The position numbers and the translations under genes were made by a program. The notes beneath the pieces are model-generated. The model saw only the letters and a program-made list of their open reading frames with translations, ran no database searches and was not told the DNA's origin. From Streptomyces alboflavus (lineage in GTDB: Bacteria > Actinomycetota > Actinomycetes > Streptomycetales > Streptomycetaceae), in the NCBI RefSeq assembly GCF_000716675.1, contig NZ_JNXT01000021.1, positions 1 to 64,000 of the forward strand: DNA of 64,000 nt, in the 5' to 3' direction. How positions within the stretch are numbered: position 1 is the stretch's first letter; each line of letters starts with the position of its first letter. Shown here piece by piece: positions 40,924 to 50,823 of this stretch.

Positions 40924-43392
40924 CTACCGGCGCGGCGGCGACAGCTCGAACCACACGGTCTTGCCCGTGCTCGTCCGGCTGGTGCCCCACTCCTTGGCGA
41001 GGCTGGTGACGATGCGCAGGCCGCGCCCGAACTCGTCGGCGGGGCCCGCGCTGAGCAGCGTCGGCAGGGTCGCGTCGTCGTCCTCGACCTCGCACAGGAG
41101 CCGGTCGGAGCGGACCAGACGCAGGCCGATGCGGCCGCCGTGCGCGTGCCGCACGGCGTTGGTGACGAGTTCGCTGGCCAGGAGCACGGCGGTGTCGCTG
41201 ATGGCGTCGAGGCCCCAGCTGCGCAGCTGGCCGCGGACCAGGTCGCGGGCCCTGCTGACCTCGCTGGGGTCGGGCGCGAGCCGCCAGTGCCCGACGTCGG
41301 CGGAGGCCACGCCGTTCAGCCGGGCCATCAGCAGGGCGACGTCGTCCTTGCGGCCACCGCGGCCCGCTTCCGAGAAGGTCGCGGCGAGGGCGCGGATGAT
41401 CGTGTCGCAGGCGTCGTCCATGGCGGCGGCGGGGTGGGCGGCCGACTCGACGAGGGTGGCGAGGCCCACGCCGATGTCCTCGCCGCGCACCTCGACCAGG
41501 CCGTCGGTGCACATCAACAGGCGGTCGCCGGGCGCGACCCGGACCCGCACCGACTCGAACGGCACGCCGCCGACGCCGATGGGCGCGCCCGTGGGCAGGT
41601 CGAGCAGTTCGCTGCGGCCGTCGAGGGCGCGCACCAGGACGGGCGGGATGTGGCCGGCGTTGGCGAGTTGGAGCTCACCGGCGATCGGGTCGTACACCGC
41701 GTACAGGCAGGTGGCGAGATAGTGCTCGCCGAGCCGCTGGGCGAGGTCGTCGAGATTGCGCAGGAGCTGGGCGGGCGGCAGGTCGAGGGCGGCCATGGTC
41801 TGCACGGCCGTGCGCAACTGGCCCATCATGGCGGCGGAGTTCAGGCCGTGTCCCATGACGTCGCCGACCACGAGGGCGGTGCGGGCGCCGGGGAGTTTCA
41901 CGGAGTCGAACCAGTCGCCGCCGACGCGGCCGAGCAGGGTGCCGGGCAGGTAGCGGGTGGCGATGTCGCAGCCGGACATCCGAGGCGGGATGTGCGGCAG
42001 CATGCTGTCCTGGAGGGTGTCGGCGACCGACTCCTGGTACGTGTACATGCGGGCGTTGTCCAGGACGAGCCCGGCGCGGGCGGCCAGTTCGGCGCCGGTG
42101 ACGCGGTCCATGTCGTTGAAGACGGGCCGCTCGCGGTGGCGCAGCAGGATCATGAAGCCGAGGACGACGTTGCGTGCCTTCAGGGGCACGACCAGCATCG
42201 AGCGGTGATTGATCAGCGGCCGGATGTCGCGCTTCTCGAACTGGGAGGCGATGGCGTTGCCCATCTCCTCGGTGATGCGCGGTACGAGGACGGGGTCCCC
42301 GGACGTCATGCACTGGAAGAACGGGGTGTGCGCGGGGAACGGCATGGACTCGCCGACGGGCACGACGTCGTCCCAGCGGCCCGGCTCGTCCGTGTGCTCC
42401 ACGGCGACGCGGTGCCACAGGGTAGTCTCGTCGGGCGGGCCCTCGGGGAAGCCCTCGCCCGCGACGACCTGCTCGCGCAGATAGGTGCCGGCGACGTCGG
42501 TGAAGCGCGGCACGACGGCCTTGCTGACCTCGACGATGGTGCGGGACAGGTCGAGTGAGGTGCCGATGCGCCCGCTGACCTCGTTCAGGAACTCCAGGCG
42601 CTCGCGGACCGCCGCGTATTCGAGGTCCTCGCCGTCCTCGCCGTCGTACCCGTCGGCGGTGTCGCTCCCGGTGGGCGGGGGCGCCTGCCCGGCGGCGGCC
42701 GCCGCTTCGGCGCGCTGTCTGCGGGCCCTGCGCTCGGCGCGGCGCGGGACGCCCCAGTCGGGGGTGACGGGCACACGGTCGTGCTGGCTGAACTCCAGGA
42801 CGGGATAGCCCAGTTCGAGGACCTGGGCGGCGATGCGGGCGCTCTCGCCGACGCTCATGCTCGGCAGGATCTCGGGGAGGCGGCGCGCGAGTTCGTCGGC
42901 TCCGGGGAAGTCGGTGTGCAGCGCGAACCCGGGCGCTATGCGCTCCACCCGGTCGGTGTCCGGGTCGCCCGCGACGGCGAGGCGGGTGGCGTCGGCGGCG
43001 AGCACGAGCAGCCGCTCCGGTCCAGGGCCGACGAGCGGGTAGGCCCACCACAGGACGTCGATGCGCTCGCGCCCGGGGGTCGGCGCGGTCAGGCGGGCGC
43101 GGCCCGCGGCGGGGTAGGAGAGCCGTCCGTCCAGGGAGCTGCCGAGGTCGGGGCCGAGCGCGTCGTACTCCCCGTGGGCGCCGCCGTCCCGCGGCAGGGC
43201 GCCGGAGACGGGCAGCAGGTCACCGGCCGGGTGGCCGACGGCTTCCTCCCGCGCGTACCCGAACAGGCGCCGTGCGCCGGTGCTCCAGTGGGAGACGAGG
43301 CCGTCCCCGTCGACGACGACCACGGCCAGGGGGACGCGGCCGGACATGCCACCGTGTGTCACCGGCTCGCCGTCCGGGATCTCACGCTCCAT
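40924..43392 (-). CDS. PAS-GAF-SpoIIE phosphatase with HATPase domain
   Basis: An 822-residue soluble regulator. Domains in order: PAS (about 20-130; VVVVDGDGLVSHWS), a linker, GAF (about 280-440), SpoIIE/PP2C phosphatase (about 455-680; GGDWFDSVKL, VVGDVMGHG, LLMCTDGLVEVR) and a histidine-kinase-like ATPase domain (about 700-820; SELVTNAVRHAHGG, GRGLRIV). Proteins of this layout dephosphorylate anti-anti-sigma factors and phosphorylate them with the same chain, setting the switch for SigB/F-type sigma factors. The sigma factor at 7599 could be a partner, but distance gives no support. GAGGGAGGG precedes the ATG. Confidence 0.9.
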   Translation of the reverse strand: MEREIPDGEPVTHGGMSGRVPLAVVVVDGDGLVSHWSTGARRLFGYAREEAVGHPAGDLLPVSGALPRDGGAHGEYDALGPDLGSSLDGRLSYPAAGRARLTAPTPGRERIDVLWWAYPLVGPGPERLLVLAADATRLAVAGDPDTDRVERIAPGFALHTDFPGADELARRLPEILPSMSVGESARIAAQVLELGYPVLEFSQHDRVPVTPDWGVPRRAERRARRQRAEAAAAAGQAPPPTGSDTADGYDGEDGEDLEYAAVRERLEFLNEVSGRIGTSLDLSRTIVEVSKAVVPRFTDVAGTYLREQVVAGEGFPEGPPDETTLWHRVAVEHTDEPGRWDDVVPVGESMPFPAHTPFFQCMTSGDPVLVPRITEEMGNAIASQFEKRDIRPLINHRSMLVVPLKARNVVLGFMILLRHRERPVFNDMDRVTGAELAARAGLVLDNARMYTYQESVADTLQDSMLPHIPPRMSGCDIATRYLPGTLLGRVGGDWFDSVKLPGARTALVVGDVMGHGLNSAAMMGQLRTAVQTMAALDLPPAQLLRNLDDLAQRLGEHYLATCLYAVYDPIAGELQLANAGHIPPVLVRALDGRSELLDLPTGAPIGVGGVPFESVRVRVAPGDRLLMCTDGLVEVRGEDIGVGLATLVESAAHPAAAMDDACDTIIRALAATFSEAGRGGRKDDVALLMARLNGVASADVGHWRLAPDPSEVSRARDLVRGQLRSWGLDAISDTAVLLASELVTNAVRHAHGGRIGLRLVRSDRLLCEVEDDDATLPTLLSAGPADEFGRGLRIVTSLAKEWGTSRTSTGKTVWFELSPPRR

Positions 43393-43542
43393 GGCCTCGG
43401 CTCCCTCCCTCGGCGCGGCAAGATCTGCAGGTCCCCCAACCACCGTACGACCGCATCGGGTCGCGGTGCGGCGCTATCGCCGAATTGGCCCGCCGAGGGG
43501 GGCGCCTCCGGAGCGCCGGCCGGGCCTCGCCGGTGCACGCGC

Positions 43543-45984
43543 TCAGTCCTCGTGGCCCAGTTGCAGGTCCCGCTCCGTGCGCCCGCCGCCTGCGACCTGG
43601 AGCACCGTGGCGACCGGCGGGTAGCCGGCGGCGATCACGGTGTACTCGCCGGAGGACAGGTCGACGAAGCGGAACGTGCCGTCGGAGCCCGTGGTCAGCG
43701 TGTCGACGACGTTGCCCGCCGCGTCGAGGAGCGTGACGCGGGCGTCCTCCACGGGCCGCCCGCCGCCGGCCCGCACGGTGCCGCGAAGCACCGCTCCCCC
43801 GGCCAGCTCGATGTCCTGGCGGGTCTCGCGGGACGCCTGCACGCTGACCGGCAGGGCCGCCGGGCGGAACGCGGGCGCGCTGGCGGCCAGCGTGTACTCC
43901 CCCGCGACCAGCTCCGTGATCGCGTACGCGCCCTCGCGGCCGCTGCGGGCGGTGGCGACGACGTCGCCGCGGACGTCGGTGAGGGTGACGGCGGCGTCCC
44001 GGACGGGCGAGCCGTCGGCGGTGCGCACGCTCCCGGCGAGGCGGCCCGCGCCGCCGAGGACCACGTCGAGCTCCACGGGGCGCTCGCCGACGGTGACGGT
44101 GACGGCCTGCGGCTGGTGACCGCCCGCCGCGGCGATCAGCACGAACGATCCGGCGCCGGGGGTGGCGAGCGCGTACCGTCCGTCGTCGCCGCTCGCGCCG
44201 CGCCCGATCTGCTGGCCCGCGACGTCGATGAGGGTCAGGGCGGCGCGCGGCACGACGGTGCCGTCGGGGTGCTGCACGGTGCCGCAGACGGGCACTCCGG
44301 CGGCGTACGGGGTGCGGGCCCCGGGGACGGTGGCCTGCTCGCCGAGGGGGGCGGGCGGGGTTTTCGAGGACACGGCGCTGGACACGAGGGGGGTCTCCTT
44401 GAGGAAGAAGGCGAGCAGCAGGCCGAGGACGAGGACCGGGACCAGATAGAGGAAGATCCGCGGCATCGCCTCGGCGTACGCCTGGATGTAGCCCTCGCGC
44501 AGCGGGGCGGGCATGGCGTGGACGAGCTGGGGGGTGATCGATTCGGCGTCCGGCAGGTCGGCGCCCGCGGGCAGGCTGTCGGCGAGGGCGTCGGTGAGGC
44601 GGTCGGCGAAGAGCGTGCCGAAGACGGCGGCGCCCACGCTGCCGCCGATCTGCCGGAAGTAGTTGTTGGCGCTGGTCGCGGTGCCGAGGTCGGCGGGCGG
44701 CGCGGCGTTCTGCACGGCGAGGATCAGGACGGGCATGACCAGGCCGACGCCGGCGCCGAGGACGGCCATCCAGATGCTGTAGTGCAGCCGGGGCGTGTCC
44801 GCCTCGAGCCGGGAGAGCAGGAACATGCCGACCACGGAGAGGGCGCCGCCGAGGATGGGGTAGATCCGGTAGCGCCCGGTGTGGCTGATGAGTTGACCGG
44901 CGACGATGGAGGCGCCGACGACGCCGCCCATCATCGGCAGCATCAGGAGGCCGGACTCCGTGGCGCTCGCGCCGTCGACCATCTGCAGGAACGTCGGCAG
45001 GTAACTGGCCGCTCCGAAGAGGGCGATGCCGACGACGAGCCCCACGAGACCCGTGATGTTGAAGACGGAGTCACGGAAGAGGCGCAGGGGGATGATCGGT
45101 TCTGCCGCGAACCGCTCGGCGACGAGGAAGAGCACGGTCGACACGACCGCTCCGGCGGCGAGCCCGAGGATGACGCGCGAACCCCAGGCGTACTCCGTGC
45201 CGCCCCAACTGGTCAGGAGCACCAGGCAGGTGGAGGCGGCGACGAGCAGGAGCGCGCCGAGCACGTCGAGCCTGCCCCGGGCCGCGGGCTTGGGCAGCTT
45301 CAGGACGAGCGCGACCACGAGCAGGGTGACCAGGCCGAACGGCACGTTGAAGTAGAAGCACCAGCGCCAGGAGACATGGTCGGTGAAGAAGCCGCCGAGG
45401 AGCGGCCCGGCGACGGAGGCCAGGCCGAAGGAGGCGCCGATGAGGCCCATGTAGCGGGCCCGCGCGCGGGGCGGCACGATGTCGGCGATGATCGCCTGGA
45501 CGCCGATCATGAGGCCGCCCGCGCCGACGCCCTGGAGCGCGCGGAAGGCGATGAGCTGGTCCATGGTGCGGGAGGCACCCGCGAGCGCGGAGCCGATGAC
45601 GAAGACGACGATGGCGAACTGGAAGACGCCCTTGCGTCCGAAGAGGTCGCCGAGCTTGCCGTAGATGGGCAGGCCGACCGTGGCGGTCAGCAGGTACGCG
45701 GTGATCGCCCAGGACATCTTGTCCAGGCCGTGCAGCTCGCCGACGATCTTCGGCAGGGCGGTGGCGACGATCATCTGCTCCAGCGCGGCGAGCAGCAGCG
45801 CGAGCATGAGGCCGACGAAGACCATCCGCACCCGGGCGGGGCTGAGGCCGTGCGGGGGCGTCCCGGTGACGTCCTGGGGCGGTGGCGGCTCCTGTGCCCC
45901 GCCCTGGTCCGCGGCGGCCGCGGGGGGCGGTGCCACCGCCCGTTCGCCGTGTCCGGCGCCCATCACCAGCGTCGTACCGCCCAC
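43543..45984 (-). CDS. DHA2-type MFS exporter fused to three carboxypeptidase-regulatory repeats
   Basis: An 813-residue protein. Residues about 50-535 hold 14 membrane helices of the EmrB/QacA (DHA2) drug-exporter family, with the signature [13 protein letters not shown] after helix 2 and LDVLGALLL in the middle. After the last helix come three repeats of about 80 residues of the CarboxypepD_reg beta-sandwich type ([30 protein letters not shown]), which would lie outside or inside depending on topology. With an even helix number the tail should be cytoplasmic. The start is GTG 45984 behind GAGGGGAG. The transported compound is unknown. Confidence 0.88.
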   Translation of the reverse strand: MGGTTLVMGAGHGERAVAPPPAAAADQGGAQEPPPPQDVTGTPPHGLSPARVRMVFVGLMLALLLAALEQMIVATALPKIVGELHGLDKMSWAITAYLLTATVGLPIYGKLGDLFGRKGVFQFAIVVFVIGSALAGASRTMDQLIAFRALQGVGAGGLMIGVQAIIADIVPPRARARYMGLIGASFGLASVAGPLLGGFFTDHVSWRWCFYFNVPFGLVTLLVVALVLKLPKPAARGRLDVLGALLLVAASTCLVLLTSWGGTEYAWGSRVILGLAAGAVVSTVLFLVAERFAAEPIIPLRLFRDSVFNITGLVGLVVGIALFGAASYLPTFLQMVDGASATESGLLMLPMMGGVVGASIVAGQLISHTGRYRIYPILGGALSVVGMFLLSRLEADTPRLHYSIWMAVLGAGVGLVMPVLILAVQNAAPPADLGTATSANNYFRQIGGSVGAAVFGTLFADRLTDALADSLPAGADLPDAESITPQLVHAMPAPLREGYIQAYAEAMPRIFLYLVPVLVLGLLLAFFLKETPLVSSAVSSKTPPAPLGEQATVPGARTPYAAGVPVCGTVQHPDGTVVPRAALTLIDVAGQQIGRGASGDDGRYALATPGAGSFVLIAAAGGHQPQAVTVTVGERPVELDVVLGGAGRLAGSVRTADGSPVRDAAVTLTDVRGDVVATARSGREGAYAITELVAGEYTLAASAPAFRPAALPVSVQASRETRQDIELAGGAVLRGTVRAGGGRPVEDARVTLLDAAGNVVDTLTTGSDGTFRFVDLSSGEYTVIAAGYPPVATVLQVAGGGRTERDLQLGHED

Positions 45985-46072
45985 TTGCTGCTCCCCTCGT
46001 CGCGCCTGCGCCGCCCATTTCTCGCATTACGCGACAACTGTGAGCAAGCGCGACGAGTTGGCCGCGGGCGCG

Positions 46073-46096
46073 CACCGGCGCGTGTAAGCGCCGGTG
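46073..46096. terminator. 9-bp hairpin between SRPBCC and MFS genes
   Basis: caccggcgc (46073-46081) and gcgccggtg (46088-46096) pair perfectly around a gtgtaa loop. It lies after the SRPBCC gene and before the MFS gene, both on the minus strand, where an intrinsic terminator would separate them. No T-run follows. Confidence 0.45.
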
Positions 46097-46224
46097 GGAG
46101 CCCTACGGCGTACAACCGGGCCGTCGGCGAAACCACTCGAAACGGTGAGGGTGACAACAACCCCGATGGGCTACGGGAGTTGGCGGGACTCGACGCCCGC
46201 GCAGCCCCAACCGGCCCGGCGGGC

Positions 46225-46668
46225 CTACTTCTCGACCTCCGCGGCGAGCTTGTCGAGGACGGCGTCGTAGATCCGCGCGAGGCCCTTGGGGGCGAAGGTC
46301 TTCTCGAAGAAGCCGCCGATGCCGCCCGCGCCGTTCCACACGGAGGTGACGACCACGCGCGCGGAGCCCTCGCCCGCGGGGGTCACGCGCCAGGTGGTGA
46401 CCATGGACGAGTTGCGGTCCTTCTCGACGAGTTCGCCGTCGGTGGGCTCGCTCACCTCGAGCAGGCAGTCGCGGATCCGCTTGCTGGTGGCCTGGAGCTT
46501 CCAGTGGACGAGGGTGCCTTCGCCGTCGCCGCCCTCACGCACCTCGTACTCACTGAAGTGCTCCGAGAGGATCTTCGCGCGCGTGCCGCTGTAGTCGGCC
46601 AGCGCATCGAAGACGTCCTCCGGCCGCGCCGCGATGATCCGCTCCGTGGTCGCCTCGACCTGCGCCAT
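46225..46668 (-). CDS. SRPBCC-family (polyketide cyclase-like) protein
   Basis: A 147-residue single SRPBCC domain: opening ATTERIIAARPEDVFDALADY, middle WKLQATSKRIRDCLLEV, and a C-terminal helix FFEKTFAPKGLARIYDAVLDKL. These helix-grip domains bind lipids or ring compounds. GGAGGAAG precedes the ATG. It is divergent from the radical SAM gene across a ~150-base gap carrying an SOS box. Confidence 0.86.
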   Translation of the reverse strand: MAQVEATTERIIAARPEDVFDALADYSGTRAKILSEHFSEYEVREGGDGEGTLVHWKLQATSKRIRDCLLEVSEPTDGELVEKDRNSSMVTTWRVTPAGEGSARVVVTSVWNGAGGIGGFFEKTFAPKGLARIYDAVLDKLAAEVEK

Positions 46669-46773
46669 TGCACTTCCTCCAGCAGTTGGGTGTCTCAGGG
46701 GTTGAGCGGTCAGCCAACCACCCCGCGCACCGGCGCCCCAAATCGGGTCCGGGCCACGTTCGCACGATCAAGG

Positions 46774-46785
46774 GAACATGTGTTC
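46774..46785. promoter_or_regulatory. LexA-type SOS box before the radical SAM gene
   Basis: GAACATGTGTTC is a perfect palindrome of the actinobacterial SOS-box form GAAC-N4-GTTC. It lies 32 bases upstream of the ATG at 46818 and abuts a TATTCT -10-like hexamer (46786-46791), so a bound LexA would block transcription. The gene should therefore be DNA-damage inducible. Confidence 0.75.
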
Positions 46786-46817
46786 TATTCTGTGGCCAGT
46801 GCTACCTAGGAGGCTCC

Positions 46818-47852
46818 ATGCGCTGGGAGAATCTGTCCGACGGGCCGCGAGGGGGCGCCGCGGACGCCGCCCTGTTCGGCGCCGACGCCGTGACCACCCG
46901 GACCTTCGACACCCCCGAGTTCCGCGGGATCACCTTCCACGAGGTGCGGGCGAAGTCCATCGTGAACCGGGTGCCGGGGGCGTCCCGCATGCCCTTCGAG
47001 TGGACGGTCAACCCCTACCGCGGCTGCACGCACGCGTGCGTGTACTGCTTCGCCCGCAAGACCCACTCCTATCTGGACCTGGACACGGGCCTGGACTTCG
47101 ACAGCCAGATCGTGGTGAAGGTCAACGCGCCCGAGCTGCTCCGCCGGCACCTGTCGTCCGCGCGCTGGGGCGGCGAGCACATCGCGATGGGCACGAACGT
47201 GGACTGCTACCAGCGCGCGGAGGGGCGGTACGCGCTGATGCCGGGCATCATCGCGGCACTCCGCGACCACGCCAACCCGTTCTCGATCCTCACCAAGGGC
47301 ACGCTGATCCTGCGCGACCTCGACCTGCTGCGGCAGGCCGCCGCCGTCACCGACGTCGGCATCTCGGTGTCCGTGGGCTTCCTCGACGAGCACCTGTGGC
47401 GCACGGTCGAGCCGGGCACCCCGGCCCCCGGGCGGCGCCTCGAGGTCGTGCGCACCCTGAGCGGGCACGGCATCGAGTGCGGCGTCCTGATGGCCCCGGT
47501 GATCCCGTTCCTCGGCGACCACCCGGACCAGCTGCGCGCCACGGTGCGGGCGATCGCGGCGGCCGGGGCGACGTCGGTGACTCCCCTGACGCTGCATCTG
47601 CGGCCCGGCGCGCGGGATTGGTTCATGGCCTGGCTCGGCCATCACCACCCGCATCTGGTGCGGCGGTACGAGCGCCTGTACGCGGACGGCGCGTACGCCC
47701 CGAAGTGGTACCAGCGCCGCATCACCCGCCAGGTGCACGACCTGGCGCGGGAGTTCGGCATCGGCCCGTCCCGCGCGGGCGCGGCGCGCCGCATACCCGA
47801 GCCACAGCAGACGGCACCCGCCCCCGGCGCCACCCAGCTCACGCTGCTCTGA
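46818..47852 (+). CDS. radical SAM protein, Rv2578c family
   Basis: A 344-residue radical SAM protein of the Rv2578c family. The iron-sulfur motif CTHACVYC (Cx3Cx2C) is around residue 66-73, after the family lead NPYRGC. The protein resembles spore-photoproduct-lyase relatives in this part. AGGAGG precedes the ATG at 46818. The SOS box just upstream matches what I recall for the mycobacterial gene, which is in the damage regulon. Substrate not known; a role with damaged nucleic acid is inference. Confidence 0.9.
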   Translation: MRWENLSDGPRGGAADAALFGADAVTTRTFDTPEFRGITFHEVRAKSIVNRVPGASRMPFEWTVNPYRGCTHACVYCFARKTHSYLDLDTGLDFDSQIVVKVNAPELLRRHLSSARWGGEHIAMGTNVDCYQRAEGRYALMPGIIAALRDHANPFSILTKGTLILRDLDLLRQAAAVTDVGISVSVGFLDEHLWRTVEPGTPAPGRRLEVVRTLSGHGIECGVLMAPVIPFLGDHPDQLRATVRAIAAAGATSVTPLTLHLRPGARDWFMAWLGHHHPHLVRRYERLYADGAYAPKWYQRRITRQVHDLAREFGIGPSRAGAARRIPEPQQTAPAPGATQLTLL

Positions 47853-47996
47853 ACCGGGCTGGGCCATCGGCGGCCTTCGTCATGCTCCTTTCAGGTAGTT
47901 CGCCCGGAGAAGCACCGCTTCCCGGCGGGGTTTCCGGGACGATGCCGCGGGGGCCGTGGGCCTCGCGGCCCCGAACCCTCCGCTCTGGGAGGCTCG

Positions 47997-49604
47997 ATGA
48001 GAGCAACCGCCGTCTCACTGTGCGGCGCCGCCGCGCTGGTGACCGGTCTCGTCGTGGCGGTGCCGTCCGCCGCGGGCACCGACACCCGGGCCGTGCCGCG
48101 CACCGCGCACACCCCGCACCCGCTCACCTGGAAGAAGTGCGCCACCAAGGACCACCCGAAGCTCCAGTGCGCGTCCCTGAAGGTCCCGCTCGACCACGAC
48201 CACCCGCACGGCGAGCAGATCACGCTCGCCCTGTCCCGGATCGCGCACACCGCGAAGCGCTACCAGGGCCCGCTCCTCGTGAACCCCGGCGGCCCCGGCG
48301 GCAGCGGCCTGACCATGGCCGGCTTCGTCGCCAAGACGCTCCCGGCGAAGGTTGCCGCGGGCTATGACGTGATCGGCTTCGACCCCCGCGGCGTCGGCAG
48401 GAGCAAGCCCGCCCTGACCTGCCGCCCCGGCCACTTCAAGCCCGTACGGCCCGCCACGGTGCCGCACACGGCCGCCCTGGAGAAGGCCAACCTGAACCGC
48501 GCGCGGGCCTTCGCCGCGGCGTGCGGCAAGAAGTACGCGGACGTCCTGCCGTTCATCGACACCGTGAGCGCGGTCAAGGACATGGACGCGATCCGCGCGG
48601 CGCTGGGCGCCCACAAGATCAACTACTTCGGGTACTCGTACGGCACCTACCTGGGCGCCGTGTACGGGAAGCTGTTCCCCGACCGGGTGCGCCGCATGGC
48701 CCTGGACTCCGTGGTCGACCCGCACAACGTCTGGTACGACGCGAACCTCACCCAGGACCACGCCTTCGACAGCCGCCACAAGGCCTTCATGGCCTGGGTC
48801 GCGAGGCACCACAAGCAGTACCGGCTCGGCAAGGACCCGGCGAAGATCGAGGCCAGGTGGTACGCCATGCGCGCCGCCCTCGCCAAGAAGCCGGCCGGCA
48901 AGAAGGTCGGCGCCGCCGAGCTGGAGGACACCTTCATGCCGGGCGCCTACTTCAACGGCTACTGGCCGTTCCTGGCGGAGGCGTTCTCCTCGTACGCGCG
49001 CACCAAGGACACCGACCTCCTGGTCGAGGCGTACGAGAACTTCGGCGCCGTGGACGCCGCGGGCGACAACAGCTACTCGGTGTACACCTCGGTGGGGTGC
49101 CGGGACGCGGCCTGGCCGCGGGACTGGGAGCAGTGGCGCCGCGACAACTGGCGTACGCACGCCAAGGCGCCGTTCATGACCTGGAACAACGCCTGGTACA
49201 ACGCCCCGTGCGCGTTCTGGCCGGTGCGGTCGCTGCACCACCCCGACGTCACCAACACGTCGCTGCCGCCGGTGCTGCTGTTCCAGGCCACCGACGACGC
49301 GGCCACGCCGTACGAGGGCGCGATCACGATGCACCGCAAGCTGCGCGGATCGAGCCTGGTGGTGGAGCAGGGCGGCGGCAACCACGGCATCACGCTGAGC
49401 GGGAACGCCTGTCTGGACCGGCATCTGGCGGCGTACCTGACGGACGGAAAGGTGCCGCACAGCGGTGGTGAGGTCGACGCGGTGTGCAAGCCGCTGCCCG
49501 ACCCGAAGCCGAAGGGCGCGGCGCGCGCGGGCGCGGGTGCGGCCACGGGCGGCGCGGCGGGCAGCGGCGCGGAACTCCACCGACTGCTGGGCTTCCGCGG
49601 CTGA
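47997..49604 (+). CDS. secreted alpha/beta-hydrolase, tripeptidyl-aminopeptidase type (S33)
   Basis: A 535-residue exported serine peptidase of the Slp/Tap group. The signal peptide covers about 1-30 ([23 protein letters not shown]). The catalytic motifs are FGYSYGTYLG (Ser), LFQATDDAATPYE (Asp) and GGGNHGITL (His); the oxyanion segment is NPGGPGGSG. Streptomyces enzymes of this type remove N-terminal tripeptides from secreted proteins during growth. The last ~35 residues are Gly/Ala-rich. GGGAGG is placed well before ATG 47997. Confidence 0.9.
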   Translation: MRATAVSLCGAAALVTGLVVAVPSAAGTDTRAVPRTAHTPHPLTWKKCATKDHPKLQCASLKVPLDHDHPHGEQITLALSRIAHTAKRYQGPLLVNPGGPGGSGLTMAGFVAKTLPAKVAAGYDVIGFDPRGVGRSKPALTCRPGHFKPVRPATVPHTAALEKANLNRARAFAAACGKKYADVLPFIDTVSAVKDMDAIRAALGAHKINYFGYSYGTYLGAVYGKLFPDRVRRMALDSVVDPHNVWYDANLTQDHAFDSRHKAFMAWVARHHKQYRLGKDPAKIEARWYAMRAALAKKPAGKKVGAAELEDTFMPGAYFNGYWPFLAEAFSSYARTKDTDLLVEAYENFGAVDAAGDNSYSVYTSVGCRDAAWPRDWEQWRRDNWRTHAKAPFMTWNNAWYNAPCAFWPVRSLHHPDVTNTSLPPVLLFQATDDAATPYEGAITMHRKLRGSSLVVEQGGGNHGITLSGNACLDRHLAAYLTDGKVPHSGGEVDAVCKPLPDPKPKGAARAGAGAATGGAAGSGAELHRLLGFRG

Positions 49605-49684
49605 CACGAGGCCGTCCGCGCCCGGGACGCGGGCTCCGGACTCCGCCGGGGGCGCTGTCAGTGCCGTGGTCCACCATGGTGACC

Positions 49685-50101
49685 ATGAGCCGACTGACAC
49701 ACATCAGCGCCCCCGCCGGGGTCGCGCCCGCGACCGCGTACACCCACGTGGTGTCCGGCACGGGCCGCCTCGTCGCGGTCTCCGGTCAACTCGCCCTGGA
49801 CGAGGAGGGCAAGCTGGTCGGCGCGGGGGACGCGGCGGCGCAGGCCCGTCAGGTCTTCGAGAACCTGCGGCGCTGTCTGGCGGCCGCGGGCGCCGGCTTC
49901 GACGACGTGATCAAGCTGACGTACTTCGTCACGGACGTGGCGCACATGCCCGCGGTCCGCGCCGCCCGCGACGCCTTCCTCGACCCGGCCCGGCTGCCCG
50001 CCGCGTCGGCGGTGCAGGTGGCAGCCCTCATGGGGCCCGAGTTCCTGATGGAGATAGAGGCGCTCGCGGTGGTCCCGGAGGAGGGCGCGGCGAGCGCCTA
50101 G
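49685..50101 (+). CDS. RidA-family protein
   Basis: A 138-residue RidA/YjgF/UK114-type protein: opening YTHVVSGTGRLVAVSGQLALDEEGKLV, and the closing part with RLPAASAVQVAALMGPEFLMEIEALAVV. The catalytic arginine of true RidA (in the R-x-[CVS] pattern) is not at its usual place, so an enamine deaminase role is not certain. ATG 49685 was chosen; an ATG at 49676 would add three residues. No ribosome-binding site is seen. Confidence 0.86.
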   Translation: MSRLTHISAPAGVAPATAYTHVVSGTGRLVAVSGQLALDEEGKLVGAGDAAAQARQVFENLRRCLAAAGAGFDDVIKLTYFVTDVAHMPAVRAARDAFLDPARLPAASAVQVAALMGPEFLMEIEALAVVPEEGAASA

Positions 50102-50153
50102 CGACGCCTCGGCGCCCCACGGCTCCCGGACCCCCCGGACCCGCCCCGGGCGC

Positions 50154-50762
50154 CTAGCCGGGCCCGGGGCCGGGCGCGTCGCCGAGGAGCAACAGCGCGC
50201 TCTGCCCCGCGAGGTCCTCCGCGTGCGCGGGCAGCTCCTGGCCGCGGCGCAGGTGGCGGCGGACGATCGTCAGGGGCAGGTCGATCACGGCGAGCGCGAC
50301 CCGGTCCGCGGCGGGCCCGGCCTCCGCGCCCAGCTCCGCGCACAGCCCCGCCACGGCCTCGCCCACCTGCCGGTGCCCCGCCTCCGCCCGCAGGACGCTC
50401 GGCTCGGGCCAGTCGTCCTGGGCGAATTCGGCGGCGCCGTACAGGAGCAGGGCCGCCGCGCGCGGGTGCGCCCTGCTCCACGCGACCACATGGACGGCCG
50501 CCGCCCGGGCCGCCGCGCGCGGATCACCGGCGCCCGACCCCAGCGCCGCGAACCACCCCTCCTGGAAGCCCTCGACGGTCCGCAGCCACACCTCGGCGAG
50601 CAGCGCCGGACGCCCGGGGAACCGGTGGTAGACCGACCCGCTGGGCGCGCCGACCGCCTTGGCCACGGCCGCCATCGTGACCGCGGACGGGCCCGCGTCC
50701 GCGGCGAGTTCGACGGCGGCGTCGAGAAAGTGACTCATGTCGTACCGGGGTGGTCTCGCCAT
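50154..50762 (-). CDS. TetR-family transcriptional regulator
   Basis: A 202-residue TetR regulator. The helix-turn-helix is in SHFLDAAVELAADAGPSAV, then MAAVAKAVGAPSGSVYHRFPGR (about 9-55). The start is ATG 50762 on the minus strand; an ATG at 50783 would lie within the operator. A near-perfect 20-base palindrome adjoins the start, so it likely represses itself and the divergent SRPBCC gene. Confidence 0.88.
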   Translation of the reverse strand: MARPPRYDMSHFLDAAVELAADAGPSAVTMAAVAKAVGAPSGSVYHRFPGRPALLAEVWLRTVEGFQEGWFAALGSGAGDPRAAARAAAVHVVAWSRAHPRAAALLLYGAAEFAQDDWPEPSVLRAEAGHRQVGEAVAGLCAELGAEAGPAADRVALAVIDLPLTIVRRHLRRGQELPAHAEDLAGQSALLLLGDAPGPGPG

Positions 50763-50764
50763 GT

Positions 50765-50784
50765 ATTGGAGAGTACCCTCCAAT
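50765..50784. promoter_or_regulatory. TetR operator-like palindrome
   Basis: ATTGGAGAGTACCCTCCAAT: ten-base arms match in nine positions. It lies between the TetR start (50762) and the SRPBCC gene (50824). A further half-site-like CCTCCAAA lies about 25 bases away. Confidence 0.7.
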
Positions 50785-50823
50785 TAAAGCGAGAGGTCCC
50801 TCCAAAACACGCGTGGAGTCCCC

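Noticed and set aside
40924..43392. Direct partnership of the SpoIIE phosphatase with the sigma factor at 7599
   Set aside because: They are 32 kb apart with no anti-sigma or anti-anti-sigma genes between; Streptomyces genomes hold many such proteins, so pairing would be a guess.
42781..46809. A very long open frame on the plus strand (over 1,300 codons)
   Set aside because: It lies opposite the SpoIIE regulator, the MFS fusion and the SRPBCC gene, all with strong motifs. Its composition (Gly/Ala/Arg/Asp/His) is that of an antisense shadow in GC-rich DNA.
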